Below, one piece after another: positions 16,040-24,691 of a DNA stretch of 64,000 bases. This stretch comes from an uncultured Prevotellaceae bacterium. GTDB taxonomy: Bacteria > Bacteroidota > Bacteroidia > Bacteroidales > Bacteroidaceae. Location: contig CACZGH010000015.1 in the NCBI GenBank assembly GCA_902780635.1, forward strand, positions 1 through 64,000, read 5' to 3'. Numbering within the stretch: position 1 is the stretch's first letter; each line of letters opens with the position of its first letter. The notes beneath the pieces were generated by a model that made no database searches, was not told where the DNA came from, and worked only from the letters and a program-made list of their open reading frames with translations. Position numbers and translations under genes: made by a program.

Positions 16040-19000
16040 ATGAATGAGAAATCCTTTTGTCTACTGCTTAAGAACATTGTCTACCAACAAATAAGCTTTT
16101 CCTTACAGCATAGGAGACAGATGGTATGTCTGGCCTTCGCATTGCTCAGCATGGTTGCACACGCGCAGTCGGCACTTGACAGCCGACAGTTCAAGAAGTA
16201 TTGGAGGGTGGAGTCAGAGTCCCCCGACTACCGACTGACATTCCGTGGCGACACTTGCGAGATCTTGTCGCCGAAGGGCCTTACCCTCTGGCGCAAGCAA
16301 CGGCTGCACGAGGGCCAGACGGTGGAATATGATGCCTGTGTGATGGACGAGGGGAAGGAAGGCGACCGTCTGAGCGACCTCAACTGTTTCTTCCTTGCCA
16401 GCGACCCCCATGCCCGTGACATCTGGAGCAGGGCGGAGTGGCGCAGCGGCATTTTCTTACGCTGTTATACGTTGCAGATGTACTATCTCGGCTTTGGCGG
16501 CAACCACAACACCACCACCCGTTTCCGTCGCTACGACGGTGATGAGGCAGGCGTGGAGGATGCTGATCACCGGCCCGCCATTTTGAAAGAATATACCGAC
16601 GAGGCGCATTTGCTGAAGGCCAACCACTGGTATCATGTGAAGATAGAGAGCAAGATGGGTCACGTACGGTTTTACGTCGACGGGGAGTGCGTCGTCGACT
16701 ATTTTGACCCGCAACCCCTGCGAGAGGGATGGTTCGGTTTCCGCACCACGCTTTCGCGCACCCGTATCACTCATTTCAAATGTTACGACACGCCTATGCT
16801 CAACTACGGTACCACGGGTGTGCCCCTCCACTGGCTTGATGACATGCCGCAGGCGCCCCAACCGGTCAGTTTTGGCGTTCCCTTTGCGCAGGGAGAGTTG
16901 GCCGACGTGGCTTCGCTCACGCTGAGTGGCGGCATCGCCACCGACACGTGGGTGAATGCACGATGGCCTGACGGGTCGGTGAAATGGGCAGGCTTGGCGG
17001 CCGTGGTCCCGGCGGGTGCTGATGACCTGCGAGTGGTGAGGCAGTCGGCAAAGGTCAAGAGCGGCGGATTAGCCATAGCGGCGGATGACGGGCATATCAC
17101 GGTGCAGACCGGACGGCTCACGGTATGGCTGTCGAAAGAGGGCGAAACGTTGTTCGACAGTCTTGCCATCGATGGCCGTAGGGTAGGGGGCGCTGCCGTG
17201 CTGACAGCTTCCGCAGGTGGGACTGACTACACCTCGTCGGTGCGGAAGATGACAGTGGAACATCAGGGACGTGTGCGTGCCGTCGTCAAGGTGGAGGGTG
17301 TCCATCGGTCACCCTCCCGCGAGTGGTTGCCATTCACGGTGCGCCTTTATTTCTATGCCGGCAGCGAACAGGTGAGGATGGTACACACTTTTATATACGA
17401 CGGCGACCAGCAGCGCGACCTCATCACCTCGCTGGGCATACGGCTGAAGGTGCCGATGCGAGAGCCCGCCTACAACCGGCATGTGGCTTTTGCCACGGGC
17501 AATGACGGGGTGTGGGCAGAGCCAGTGCAGGTGCTCGAAGCCGGCAGCGACCGCTCACGGCTGCGGGCGATGCAGATGGCGGGCCGTCAGATTGATGCTG
17601 AGGCCATCCCGCCAAGGGCGCGGCAGATGCTGGGCGACTGGGCGCAGTGGGATGGCTTCCGTCTCTCCCAACTCACCGACAACTCTTTCTCCATCCGCAA
17701 GCGTGCCACCACCGTGAGTCCTTGGCTGGGCACGTTGACAGGGGCGCGCTCTCCCGGCTATGCGTTTGTGGGCGACACTCAGGGGGGTATCGGTGTGGCA
17801 CTGAAGGATTTCTGGCAGTCGTATCCCTCAACGATAGAGGTGGCGAAGGCTCGAGGCGATGAGGCAGAACTGACCCTGTGGCTGTGGAGCCCAGAGGCAG
17901 AGCCGATGAACCTTTGCCATTACGACACCATAGCACATGGCTTACGCGCCAGTTACGAGGATGTGCAGGAGGGGCTGAGCACTCCCTATGGCATCGCCCG
18001 CACCAGCGTGGTGTGGATACTCCCACAGACCGCCTATGGTGGCAAGGCACAGGTGGCTGCAGACGCACGCCGCCTGACTGCTGAGGCTCGTCTGCTGCCC
18101 ACCCCCGAATATCTTTATGAGAAGCGTGCTTTCGGCATCTGGTCACTGCCGCATGGTGACAACGCGGTGGAGCGCCGCCTCTCACAGTATATCGACTTCT
18201 ACAGAAATGCTATCGAGCAGCAGAAATGGTATGGCTTCTGGAACTATGGCGACATCATGCATGCCTACGACACCGACCGTCACTCCTGGCGCTATGATGT
18301 GGGAGGATATGCATGGGACAATACCGAGCTGGCCACGCCCATGTGGCTTTGGTATAATTTCTTGCGTACGGGCAGGGCCGACATTTGGCGGATGGCAGAG
18401 GCCATGACACGCCACAATGGCGAGGTGGACACTTACCACATCGGTCCTCTCGCCCCGCTGGGCAGTCGGCACAACGTGAGTCACTGGGGGTGTGGTGCCA
18501 AGGAGGCGCGCATCAGTCAGGCAGCTTTCAGCCGGTTCTATTATTACCTGACCACCGACGAGCGCACCGGCGACTTGATGACCGAACAGGTGGATGCCGA
18601 CACGCTGCTCTACCATCTCGACCCCATGCGGCTGGCGGAGCCTCGTGAGCAGTATCCATGCAGCGCTCCGGCGCGCCTGCGGGTGGGCCCCGACTGGCTT
18701 GCCTATGCTGGCAACTGGATGACGGAATGGGAACGGACAGGAAATATGAGATATCGTGACAAGATTGTGACCGGCATGCGCTCTATAGCTGCACTGCCCG
18801 ACGGCGTGTTCACCGGCAATTTGGCCAAGGGCTACGACCCTGCCACAGGGCGCCTTTCTTACGACGGCGACCCCACGTTGCGCTCCACCAACCACCTGCT
18901 CTCCATCATGGGCGGTTTCGAGGTGATGAACGAACTGTTGCCTTTGACCAATGAAGAGTCTTTTGCCACCACATGGCTCGACATGGCGCGCCGCTACAAG

Positions 19001-19273
19001 AAGATGGCGTTTGAGATACGTCACAACAACTTCCCCGTGCGGCGACTGGAGGCCTATGCCGCCTGGCACGACCGCGATGCCGCAAGGATGGCATCCACCT
19101 GGCAGGCGCTATGGGGGCTGGCCGACCATGGACTTCGCCTGCCCGAGGCGCCCTCACAGCTCATGCCGCCCGAAGTGCCCATGCCCGTCGACGAGTTGCC
19201 GGGCCTGAGCACCAACAATGCCGCCCTCTGGAGTCTGGATGCCATTTATATGCTCGAGGTGCTGCTTGAGTAG
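16040..19273 (+). CDS. DUF6250 / exo-rhamnogalacturonan lyase-like protein (PL26-like)
   Basis: This secreted protein of 1077 residues has two parts. Residues about 45-250 form a LamG-like jelly-roll of the DUF6250 type (RSGIFLRCYTLQMYYLG, HWYHVKIESKMGHVRFYVDG). From about 253 (GVPLHWLDDMPQ, VSFGVPFAQGELAD, WPDGSVKWAGLA) it matches the PcRGLX/YetA-like three-domain architecture of exo-rhamnogalacturonan lyases, with a RIFT-barrel domain, an alpha/alpha toroid (YGFWNYGDIMHAYD, YAWDNTELATPMWLWY) and a C-terminal helical end (STNHLLSIMGGFEVMNELL). The expected activity is beta-elimination that releases rhamnogalacturonan disaccharide from chain ends. The start at 16040 gives a long n-region before the hydrophobic core. 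A later ATG at 16121 is preceded by GGAG and is an alternative, but its signal peptide would lack basic residues. Confidence 0.8.
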   Translation: MNEKSFCLLLKNIVYQQISFSLQHRRQMVCLAFALLSMVAHAQSALDSRQFKKYWRVESESPDYRLTFRGDTCEILSPKGLTLWRKQRLHEGQTVEYDACVMDEGKEGDRLSDLNCFFLASDPHARDIWSRAEWRSGIFLRCYTLQMYYLGFGGNHNTTTRFRRYDGDEAGVEDADHRPAILKEYTDEAHLLKANHWYHVKIESKMGHVRFYVDGECVVDYFDPQPLREGWFGFRTTLSRTRITHFKCYDTPMLNYGTTGVPLHWLDDMPQAPQPVSFGVPFAQGELADVASLTLSGGIATDTWVNARWPDGSVKWAGLAAVVPAGADDLRVVRQSAKVKSGGLAIAADDGHITVQTGRLTVWLSKEGETLFDSLAIDGRRVGGAAVLTASAGGTDYTSSVRKMTVEHQGRVRAVVKVEGVHRSPSREWLPFTVRLYFYAGSEQVRMVHTFIYDGDQQRDLITSLGIRLKVPMREPAYNRHVAFATGNDGVWAEPVQVLEAGSDRSRLRAMQMAGRQIDAEAIPPRARQMLGDWAQWDGFRLSQLTDNSFSIRKRATTVSPWLGTLTGARSPGYAFVGDTQGGIGVALKDFWQSYPSTIEVAKARGDEAELTLWLWSPEAEPMNLCHYDTIAHGLRASYEDVQEGLSTPYGIARTSVVWILPQTAYGGKAQVAADARRLTAEARLLPTPEYLYEKRAFGIWSLPHGDNAVERRLSQYIDFYRNAIEQQKWYGFWNYGDIMHAYDTDRHSWRYDVGGYAWDNTELATPMWLWYNFLRTGRADIWRMAEAMTRHNGEVDTYHIGPLAPLGSRHNVSHWGCGAKEARISQAAFSRFYYYLTTDERTGDLMTEQVDADTLLYHLDPMRLAEPREQYPCSAPARLRVGPDWLAYAGNWMTEWERTGNMRYRDKIVTGMRSIAALPDGVFTGNLAKGYDPATGRLSYDGDPTLRSTNHLLSIMGGFEVMNELLPLTNEESFATTWLDMARRYKKMAFEIRHNNFPVRRLEAYAAWHDRDAARMASTWQALWGLADHGLRLPEAPSQLMPPEVPMPVDELPGLSTNNAALWSLDAIYMLEVLLE

Positions 19274-19420
19274 CTTTTGGCGGTGTTTTGGATGATTTTT
19301 GTATTTTATTAGACGATTGTGTCACATCATGTGATAAAAAAACTATTATTTTGCATTCGATAACGATGCGACAACCATACGATAACAAATAACATCATAC
19401 CTCAATCTACAATAACTAAT

Positions 19421-21907
19421 ATGAATATAAGATTATTATCCCTCGTCGGTGCTGTCGCCATGATCCTTTCGGCAGCAGCCCAGCCACAAATCCAAGAGGT
19501 TTCGTTCGCACAGGTCCATCTGACTGATGGGTTCTGGGCGCCCCGCATTGAGATCAACCGCACCGTCAGCATCCCTTCCGCTTTTCGTGAATGTGAGAAG
19601 AACGGGCGGTTTGACAACTTCGCACTCGCCGCACAAAACAATGGGCGCATGAAGACGGATGTCAAGGAGCATCGGGGCGATTTCTCTTTCGACGACACCG
19701 ACCCCTACAAGATCATTGAGGGGGCTTCGTACGCTCTTGCCGTACACTATGACAAGCAGCTCGATCAGTATCTTGATTCCGTCATCAATCTCATCTCCTT
19801 GGCCCAAGAGCCTGATGGCTACCTGACCACTTGTGTGACCAACAAATGCACACGCCTGAGTGGGTGGTGGGGCTCACATCGGTGGGAGCGTATCAACTCT
19901 CATGAGTTGTACAATTCGGGGCACCTCATTGAGAGCGCTGTCGCACATTACCGCGCTACGGGAAAGCGAAATTTCCTCAATGTGGCCATCAAAAATGCCG
20001 ACTTGGTCTGCAAGACATTTGGTCCTGACGAAGGGCAGATACATCGACCAGGCGGTCATCCCATCATAGAGATGGCGCTCTGCAAACTGTATAAAGTCAC
20101 TGGCAACAAAAAATATCTCGATGGCGCAAAATACTTTGTCGAGGAGACGGGACGGTGCACAGATGGGCATCGCCCCTCGGAATATTCGCAGGATCACAAG
20201 CCCATCCTCCAACAAGACGAGATCGTGGGACACGCGGTGCGTGCGGGATACCTCTTCAGTGGTGTGGCCGATGTGGCCTCGCTCACTGGCGACCCGTCTT
20301 ATTTCAAGGCTCTGGAGCGCATCTGGGAGAATATGTCGTCGAAGAAGTTGTTCATCACGGGTGGTATCGGCAGCAGACCGCAGGGCGAGGGCTTCGGTCC
20401 CAACTATGAGTTGTGGAACCACACTGCCTATTGCGAGACCTGCGCAGCCATTGCCAATGTGTACTGGAACTATCGCATGTTTCTTGCGACAGGCGACAGC
20501 AAATATATGGATGTGTGCGAGCGCGCTTTATACAATAATGTCTTGAGTGGCGTGTCGCTCAGCGGCGACCGGTTCTTTTATGACAATCCGTTGGAGAGCG
20601 ACGGCGAGCACGAGCGTCAGAAGTGGTTTGGATGCGCCTGTTGCCCTGGCAATGTCACACGCTTCATCGCCTCTGTTCCAGGATACATCTACGCCCGCCA
20701 AGGCAAGGACATCTACGTGAACCTCTATGCACAGGGAAAAGCGGAAATAGGCAATGTGCAACTGGAGCAGACCACCGACTATCCCTGGGACGGACGAATC
20801 AGCATCCGCGTGGTGAAGGGCGGTGGAAAATATGCCATCAAGCTTCGCATCCCCTCTTGGCTCAAGGAAAGCCCCACCAACAACAATCTCTACACTTATG
20901 CCGACGCGGCACCGTCGTTCACCTGCATGGTCAACGGAACGCCCGTTTCCACTGCCACCACTTCCGGTTACATCACCCTGCAACGAACATGGAAGAAAGG
21001 GGACGTCATCCAGCTCGACCTGCCCATGCACGTGAGGAGAATTGTAGCCAATGACAATGCCGTGGACGACCGTCACAAGGTGGCACTTGAGCGGGGACCA
21101 GTGGTGTACTGTCTGGAAGGATCCGATCAGACCGACGGCAAGGTGTTCAACAAATATATCCTCAACAGCACACCGTTCAACACCCACTTTGAGAAAGACC
21201 TGCTCGGAGGTGTGATGGTGATAGAGGGGGCTGCCAAAGAAATACAGCCCAGCGGCGAAGTGACCGATACCCACTTCAAGGCCATCCCTTACTCCACCTG
21301 GAACAACCGTGGGGCACAACAAATGGAGATATGGATTGCCAATAGTCCTCTCAAGGCGGTGCCTACGCCGCTGCCCACCATTGCTTCGATGGCACAGACC
21401 TTCTCCAACCGTGGCCCCATCCAAAATGATGCCCCTGAGACAGCACCCACCGACTCTTGGGCAGGAGGCGTCAACGACCAATGGGAGCCCACCCACTCTG
21501 CCGATATCTCCAAGCCTTACCACTACTGGTGGCTGAAACGAGGCACCACAGAGGCCATCTCTTATCGGTTTGACAAGGAGTATGAGGTGGCCAACGTGCA
21601 AGTCTACTGGCTGCAGTTTGACCATTACGACGGCGACTTCCGCACACCTGAATCGTGGACACTCTACTATCAGACAGCCGACGGAGAGTGGCGCGAGGTG
21701 GAGCAGCACTCTGCGTATGGTGTCAAGGCCGACTGCTACAACAGTGTCGATTTCGCTCCCGTACGTACCAAAGGACTGAAAATCTTGGCCAAACTCAGAG
21801 AAGGACAGTCGGGTGGCGTGCTGGAGTGGAAAATCAACTACGGACAGACACTCAATGACGTGGTTGCGGGCAAGAAGCCTTATTTTCAGGGGTATGAAAT
21901 CAGATAA
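19421..21907 (+). CDS. GH127 beta-L-arabinofuranosidase
   Basis: An 828-residue secreted glycosidase (signal peptide to about residue 21, ILSAAAQ). The catalytic (alpha/alpha)6 domain carries the GH127 zinc-cysteine site. E339 and C341 occur in YCETCAAI, and C407-C408 in WFGCACCPGN, matching Glu338/Cys340/Cys417/Cys418 of the characterised enzyme HypBA1, where the first Cys of the pair is the nucleophile. It should release beta-L-arabinofuranose from arabinosides of hydroxyproline-rich glycoproteins or pectin side chains. Beta-sandwich domains follow, and residues about 690-810 look like a discoidin/F5-8-type domain (VANVQVYWLQFD, PESWTLYYQTADGEW). It follows the PL26-like gene by 147 bases and precedes the DUF6055 gene by 24. 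Confidence 0.92.
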   Translation: MNIRLLSLVGAVAMILSAAAQPQIQEVSFAQVHLTDGFWAPRIEINRTVSIPSAFRECEKNGRFDNFALAAQNNGRMKTDVKEHRGDFSFDDTDPYKIIEGASYALAVHYDKQLDQYLDSVINLISLAQEPDGYLTTCVTNKCTRLSGWWGSHRWERINSHELYNSGHLIESAVAHYRATGKRNFLNVAIKNADLVCKTFGPDEGQIHRPGGHPIIEMALCKLYKVTGNKKYLDGAKYFVEETGRCTDGHRPSEYSQDHKPILQQDEIVGHAVRAGYLFSGVADVASLTGDPSYFKALERIWENMSSKKLFITGGIGSRPQGEGFGPNYELWNHTAYCETCAAIANVYWNYRMFLATGDSKYMDVCERALYNNVLSGVSLSGDRFFYDNPLESDGEHERQKWFGCACCPGNVTRFIASVPGYIYARQGKDIYVNLYAQGKAEIGNVQLEQTTDYPWDGRISIRVVKGGGKYAIKLRIPSWLKESPTNNNLYTYADAAPSFTCMVNGTPVSTATTSGYITLQRTWKKGDVIQLDLPMHVRRIVANDNAVDDRHKVALERGPVVYCLEGSDQTDGKVFNKYILNSTPFNTHFEKDLLGGVMVIEGAAKEIQPSGEVTDTHFKAIPYSTWNNRGAQQMEIWIANSPLKAVPTPLPTIASMAQTFSNRGPIQNDAPETAPTDSWAGGVNDQWEPTHSADISKPYHYWWLKRGTTEAISYRFDKEYEVANVQVYWLQFDHYDGDFRTPESWTLYYQTADGEWREVEQHSAYGVKADCYNSVDFAPVRTKGLKILAKLREGQSGGVLEWKINYGQTLNDVVAGKKPYFQGYEIR

Positions 21908-21931
21908 TCACCAATCGTTTCTTCATTTTTC

Positions 21932-23191
21932 ATGATGACATCAAGAATCATTCTCAGCCTCATGTTGGCGCTGGCGCTGAATTGTACACAGCGTGTCAGT
22001 GCACAAAAGAAAGTATATATTCCAGAAGACCTGCGCGGCATGGACCTCACCGCTGACACCTCTCAGTGGTCGTATCAGCGTAGCATAGAGACGCCCGATC
22101 TCATCTTTATGTGGCAGCGCGGTTTTGGTCAGGACTTGACCAATCCTCCTCTTTTGGATGGCAAGCCCATGGCGTTTCGCCTGGACGACCTGAGATACCG
22201 TGTGCAGCATTTCTACCATTTCTTCCGGGATACCCTGAAGTGGGTGAATGGCCCTTCCAAGGCCGACCGCTATAAGATGATGGTCATGATCAACTATTCG
22301 AATGACGGCACTGCCTATGGTGGCACTTACGACAATTTCATCGGTGCGCTATGGGTGGCTCCCAATCGCATACAAGACAGGAAGATGAACTGTCTGGCTC
22401 ATGAACTTGGACACTCCTTCCAGGCTCAGATCATGGCTGATAGCATCGGGGAGTGTTGGGGTGGCACAGGATTTTTCGAGATGACCTCTCAGTGGATGCT
22501 TTGGCAGGTCAACCCCGACTGGCTCACCGACGAGAACTATCATTTCGAGGCATTCAAGAAGCTGACTCACAAAGCTTTCCTGCACATGGAAAACATCTAC
22601 CACTCTCCCTATGTGATACAGTGGTGGAGTGACCTCCATGGGCGTGAGAGCATCGCAGAGCTTTTCCGGCAGGGCAGGAGAGGGGAAGACCCCGCTTCCA
22701 CCTATATGCGGATGTACGGAATGAGTCAGGCAGCTTTCTGCGACGAGATGTTTCGTGGATACCAGCACTTGATGGATTTTGACTTCCAGCATGCGCGGAA
22801 GGAGACACGGCCCTATGCCTGCACGTTCGACACCGAGTTGCAAGACAATGGCAAAGGCTGGTTCGCACCGAAAGACATCCCTGAAGGATATGGCTTCAAT
22901 GCCATCCGGTTGGATGACCGTGTGAATCTCCAGGCCAAGAGCTTTAAACTGCGTATCAAAGGCAACAACCTGCGCTATGGTTTCGTGGGGGTGACCACCG
23001 ACGGCGAGTGTCTTTATAGCGCTGTCAATGCCACCACCATGCGGGTCTCGAAAGACAAACAGCTGCGGCATCTCTATCTGGTTGTGATGGGAGCCCCACA
23101 GCGTCATGAGGAGGTGTTCGTCAAAGACGCCACTGACCCTCAAGCATACAACTATCGTCAGTTCCCTTATGCTTTCAAGATTTCCTATTAA
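21932..23191 (+). CDS. DUF6055 secreted putative zinc metallopeptidase
   Basis: This 419-residue protein has a signal peptide ending near RVSAQ. It shows a textbook zincin helix, H157-E-L-G-H161, followed 21 residues later by E183 in FFEMTSQW. The HExxH-plus-distal-Glu layout is that of gluzincins. The related protein at 24692-26911 keeps both motifs (HEVGH and WEQTAQW), which supports a functional site. The family is DUF6055, with no established substrate. The C-terminal ~120 residues form a beta-sandwich (GYGFNAIRLDD, LRYGFVGVTTDGECLYS). It shares a transcript with GH127 (24-base gap) and overlaps the CotH gene, implying joint action on the same extracellular substrate. Confidence 0.75.
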   Translation: MMTSRIILSLMLALALNCTQRVSAQKKVYIPEDLRGMDLTADTSQWSYQRSIETPDLIFMWQRGFGQDLTNPPLLDGKPMAFRLDDLRYRVQHFYHFFRDTLKWVNGPSKADRYKMMVMINYSNDGTAYGGTYDNFIGALWVAPNRIQDRKMNCLAHELGHSFQAQIMADSIGECWGGTGFFEMTSQWMLWQVNPDWLTDENYHFEAFKKLTHKAFLHMENIYHSPYVIQWWSDLHGRESIAELFRQGRRGEDPASTYMRMYGMSQAAFCDEMFRGYQHLMDFDFQHARKETRPYACTFDTELQDNGKGWFAPKDIPEGYGFNAIRLDDRVNLQAKSFKLRIKGNNLRYGFVGVTTDGECLYSAVNATTMRVSKDKQLRHLYLVVMGAPQRHEEVFVKDATDPQAYNYRQFPYAFKISY

Positions 23192-24638
23192 AGTCATCAT
23201 GCTGCTGATGGTGGCGATGGTCGCCTGCCATGGAGAGAAATTGGCTGCGCAGTCGCACACGCATGTCTATATGAGTCAAGACGATGGGCACTGGCATTTC
23301 CCTATCGCCATCGACAGCATCTCTGATATCAACGTGAGTCCCGACTTGCAATATCTGCAAGTCAATCTGAAGGGGCGTCAGACGGTGCCGTTCTATATCC
23401 AGCAGATTGACAGTGTGACTTTTGAGAATGAGCCTACAGAGGAGACCAAAGATCATTACAAGGTGTTTCCACTCTATATCACAACTGCCGATGGCAGAGA
23501 GATCACCTCAAGAGAGGAATATATCCCCTGCCATCTTTCACTCGGTGGGATTGGGGCGTTTTCCAACTATTCTGGCACCGGATGCATTCGTGGACGGGGA
23601 AATAGTTCGTTCCTGTGGTATGACAAGAAACCCTTCCGCATTAAACTTGACCACCAGCACAAGATACTCGGACTGCCCAAGGCGAAAAGCTGGGTGCTGC
23701 TTGCCAACTATCGTGACGTGACCGATATAATGAACACTTTTGTGTTTGAGATGGGAGAAGCGCTCGGGTTGCCATACACCAACCACACCAGATATGTGGA
23801 GCTTTTCGTCAATGGAGACTACAGAGGTGTCTATCAACTGACCGAACAGGTGCAACAGAACAAGAACCGGGTGAATGTGAGCAAGGAGCGGGGCATCCTC
23901 ATCTCTCTCGATGTGGATGATGGTCCGGGCGAGAATCCCTACGCCGACGACAATTTCTGGAGCCGGGTCTACCGCATGCCGGTATGTGTGAAATACCCTG
24001 ACGAGGAATATGCTACCGCCTACACCGTCGACAGCGTGCGCACCGTTTTCGCTGAGCTCGAACAGGCCATCAAGTCGAAAGACTACGAACTCGTGAAGGA
24101 GTTGCTCGACATCCCGTCGTTTATCAAGTACCTCCAGATACAGGAGTTCGTGTACAATGTGGAATTGTCAGCGCCACGCTCCATCTACATGCACAAAGAC
24201 GGTGACGGAAAGTGGTTCATGGGCCCCTTGTGGGATTTCGATGCCGGCTACGATTTTGACTGGAGTCAGATGTACACCGGCCATAACTATTTCTCTAGCT
24301 TTACGGAGACAGTCATGGGCTCTAATCCCCTGAAACGCAATGGCAATTATCCTTATGTGCCTCAGTTCTTCACCGACCTTTTCGCATGCAAGGAGTTCGT
24401 GCAAGACTACAAAGCACAGTGGGCTGCTGTCAAAGACACCATTGTCACGCATGCGTGGGGTGAGTGCATGAAATATGTGGACCAACTGCGTGCTTCGGGT
24501 GCCATCGACCGTGAAATGAAAAGATGGCCCTTGGCGGGAAAGAAGTTTGACACCGAACTGGAAAAAATGCGCAAGTGGCTTCAAAACCGCCTGACCCATA
24601 TATCCTATCTCATCGCGGCGATACCCGAGCCTAAATAG
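23169..24638 (+). CDS. CotH kinase family secreted protein
   Basis: With the ATG at 23169 the protein has 489 residues and begins MLSRFPIKVIMLLMVAMVAC, a signal peptide or lipoprotein-like leader. The open frame extends to 23106, but that start places 21 extra residues before the signal. The CotH domain shows RGRGNSSF and KKPFRIKL (nucleotide-binding lobe), LLANYRDVTDIMN, FVNGDYRGVYQLTEQV, and the metal-binding GPLWDFDAGYDFDW with Asp356. CotH proteins are atypical protein kinases that phosphorylate secreted or coat proteins. Many Bacteroidota copies sit in exoenzyme clusters with no known substrate. It overlaps the DUF6055 gene by 23 bases. Confidence 0.85.
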   Translation: MLSRFPIKVIMLLMVAMVACHGEKLAAQSHTHVYMSQDDGHWHFPIAIDSISDINVSPDLQYLQVNLKGRQTVPFYIQQIDSVTFENEPTEETKDHYKVFPLYITTADGREITSREEYIPCHLSLGGIGAFSNYSGTGCIRGRGNSSFLWYDKKPFRIKLDHQHKILGLPKAKSWVLLANYRDVTDIMNTFVFEMGEALGLPYTNHTRYVELFVNGDYRGVYQLTEQVQQNKNRVNVSKERGILISLDVDDGPGENPYADDNFWSRVYRMPVCVKYPDEEYATAYTVDSVRTVFAELEQAIKSKDYELVKELLDIPSFIKYLQIQEFVYNVELSAPRSIYMHKDGDGKWFMGPLWDFDAGYDFDWSQMYTGHNYFSSFTETVMGSNPLKRNGNYPYVPQFFTDLFACKEFVQDYKAQWAAVKDTIVTHAWGECMKYVDQLRASGAIDREMKRWPLAGKKFDTELEKMRKWLQNRLTHISYLIAAIPEPK

Positions 24639-24691
24639 ACATCCAATAACCGTGCCTTTTATCCATCACAATAACAAACATCAAGAAAGAA

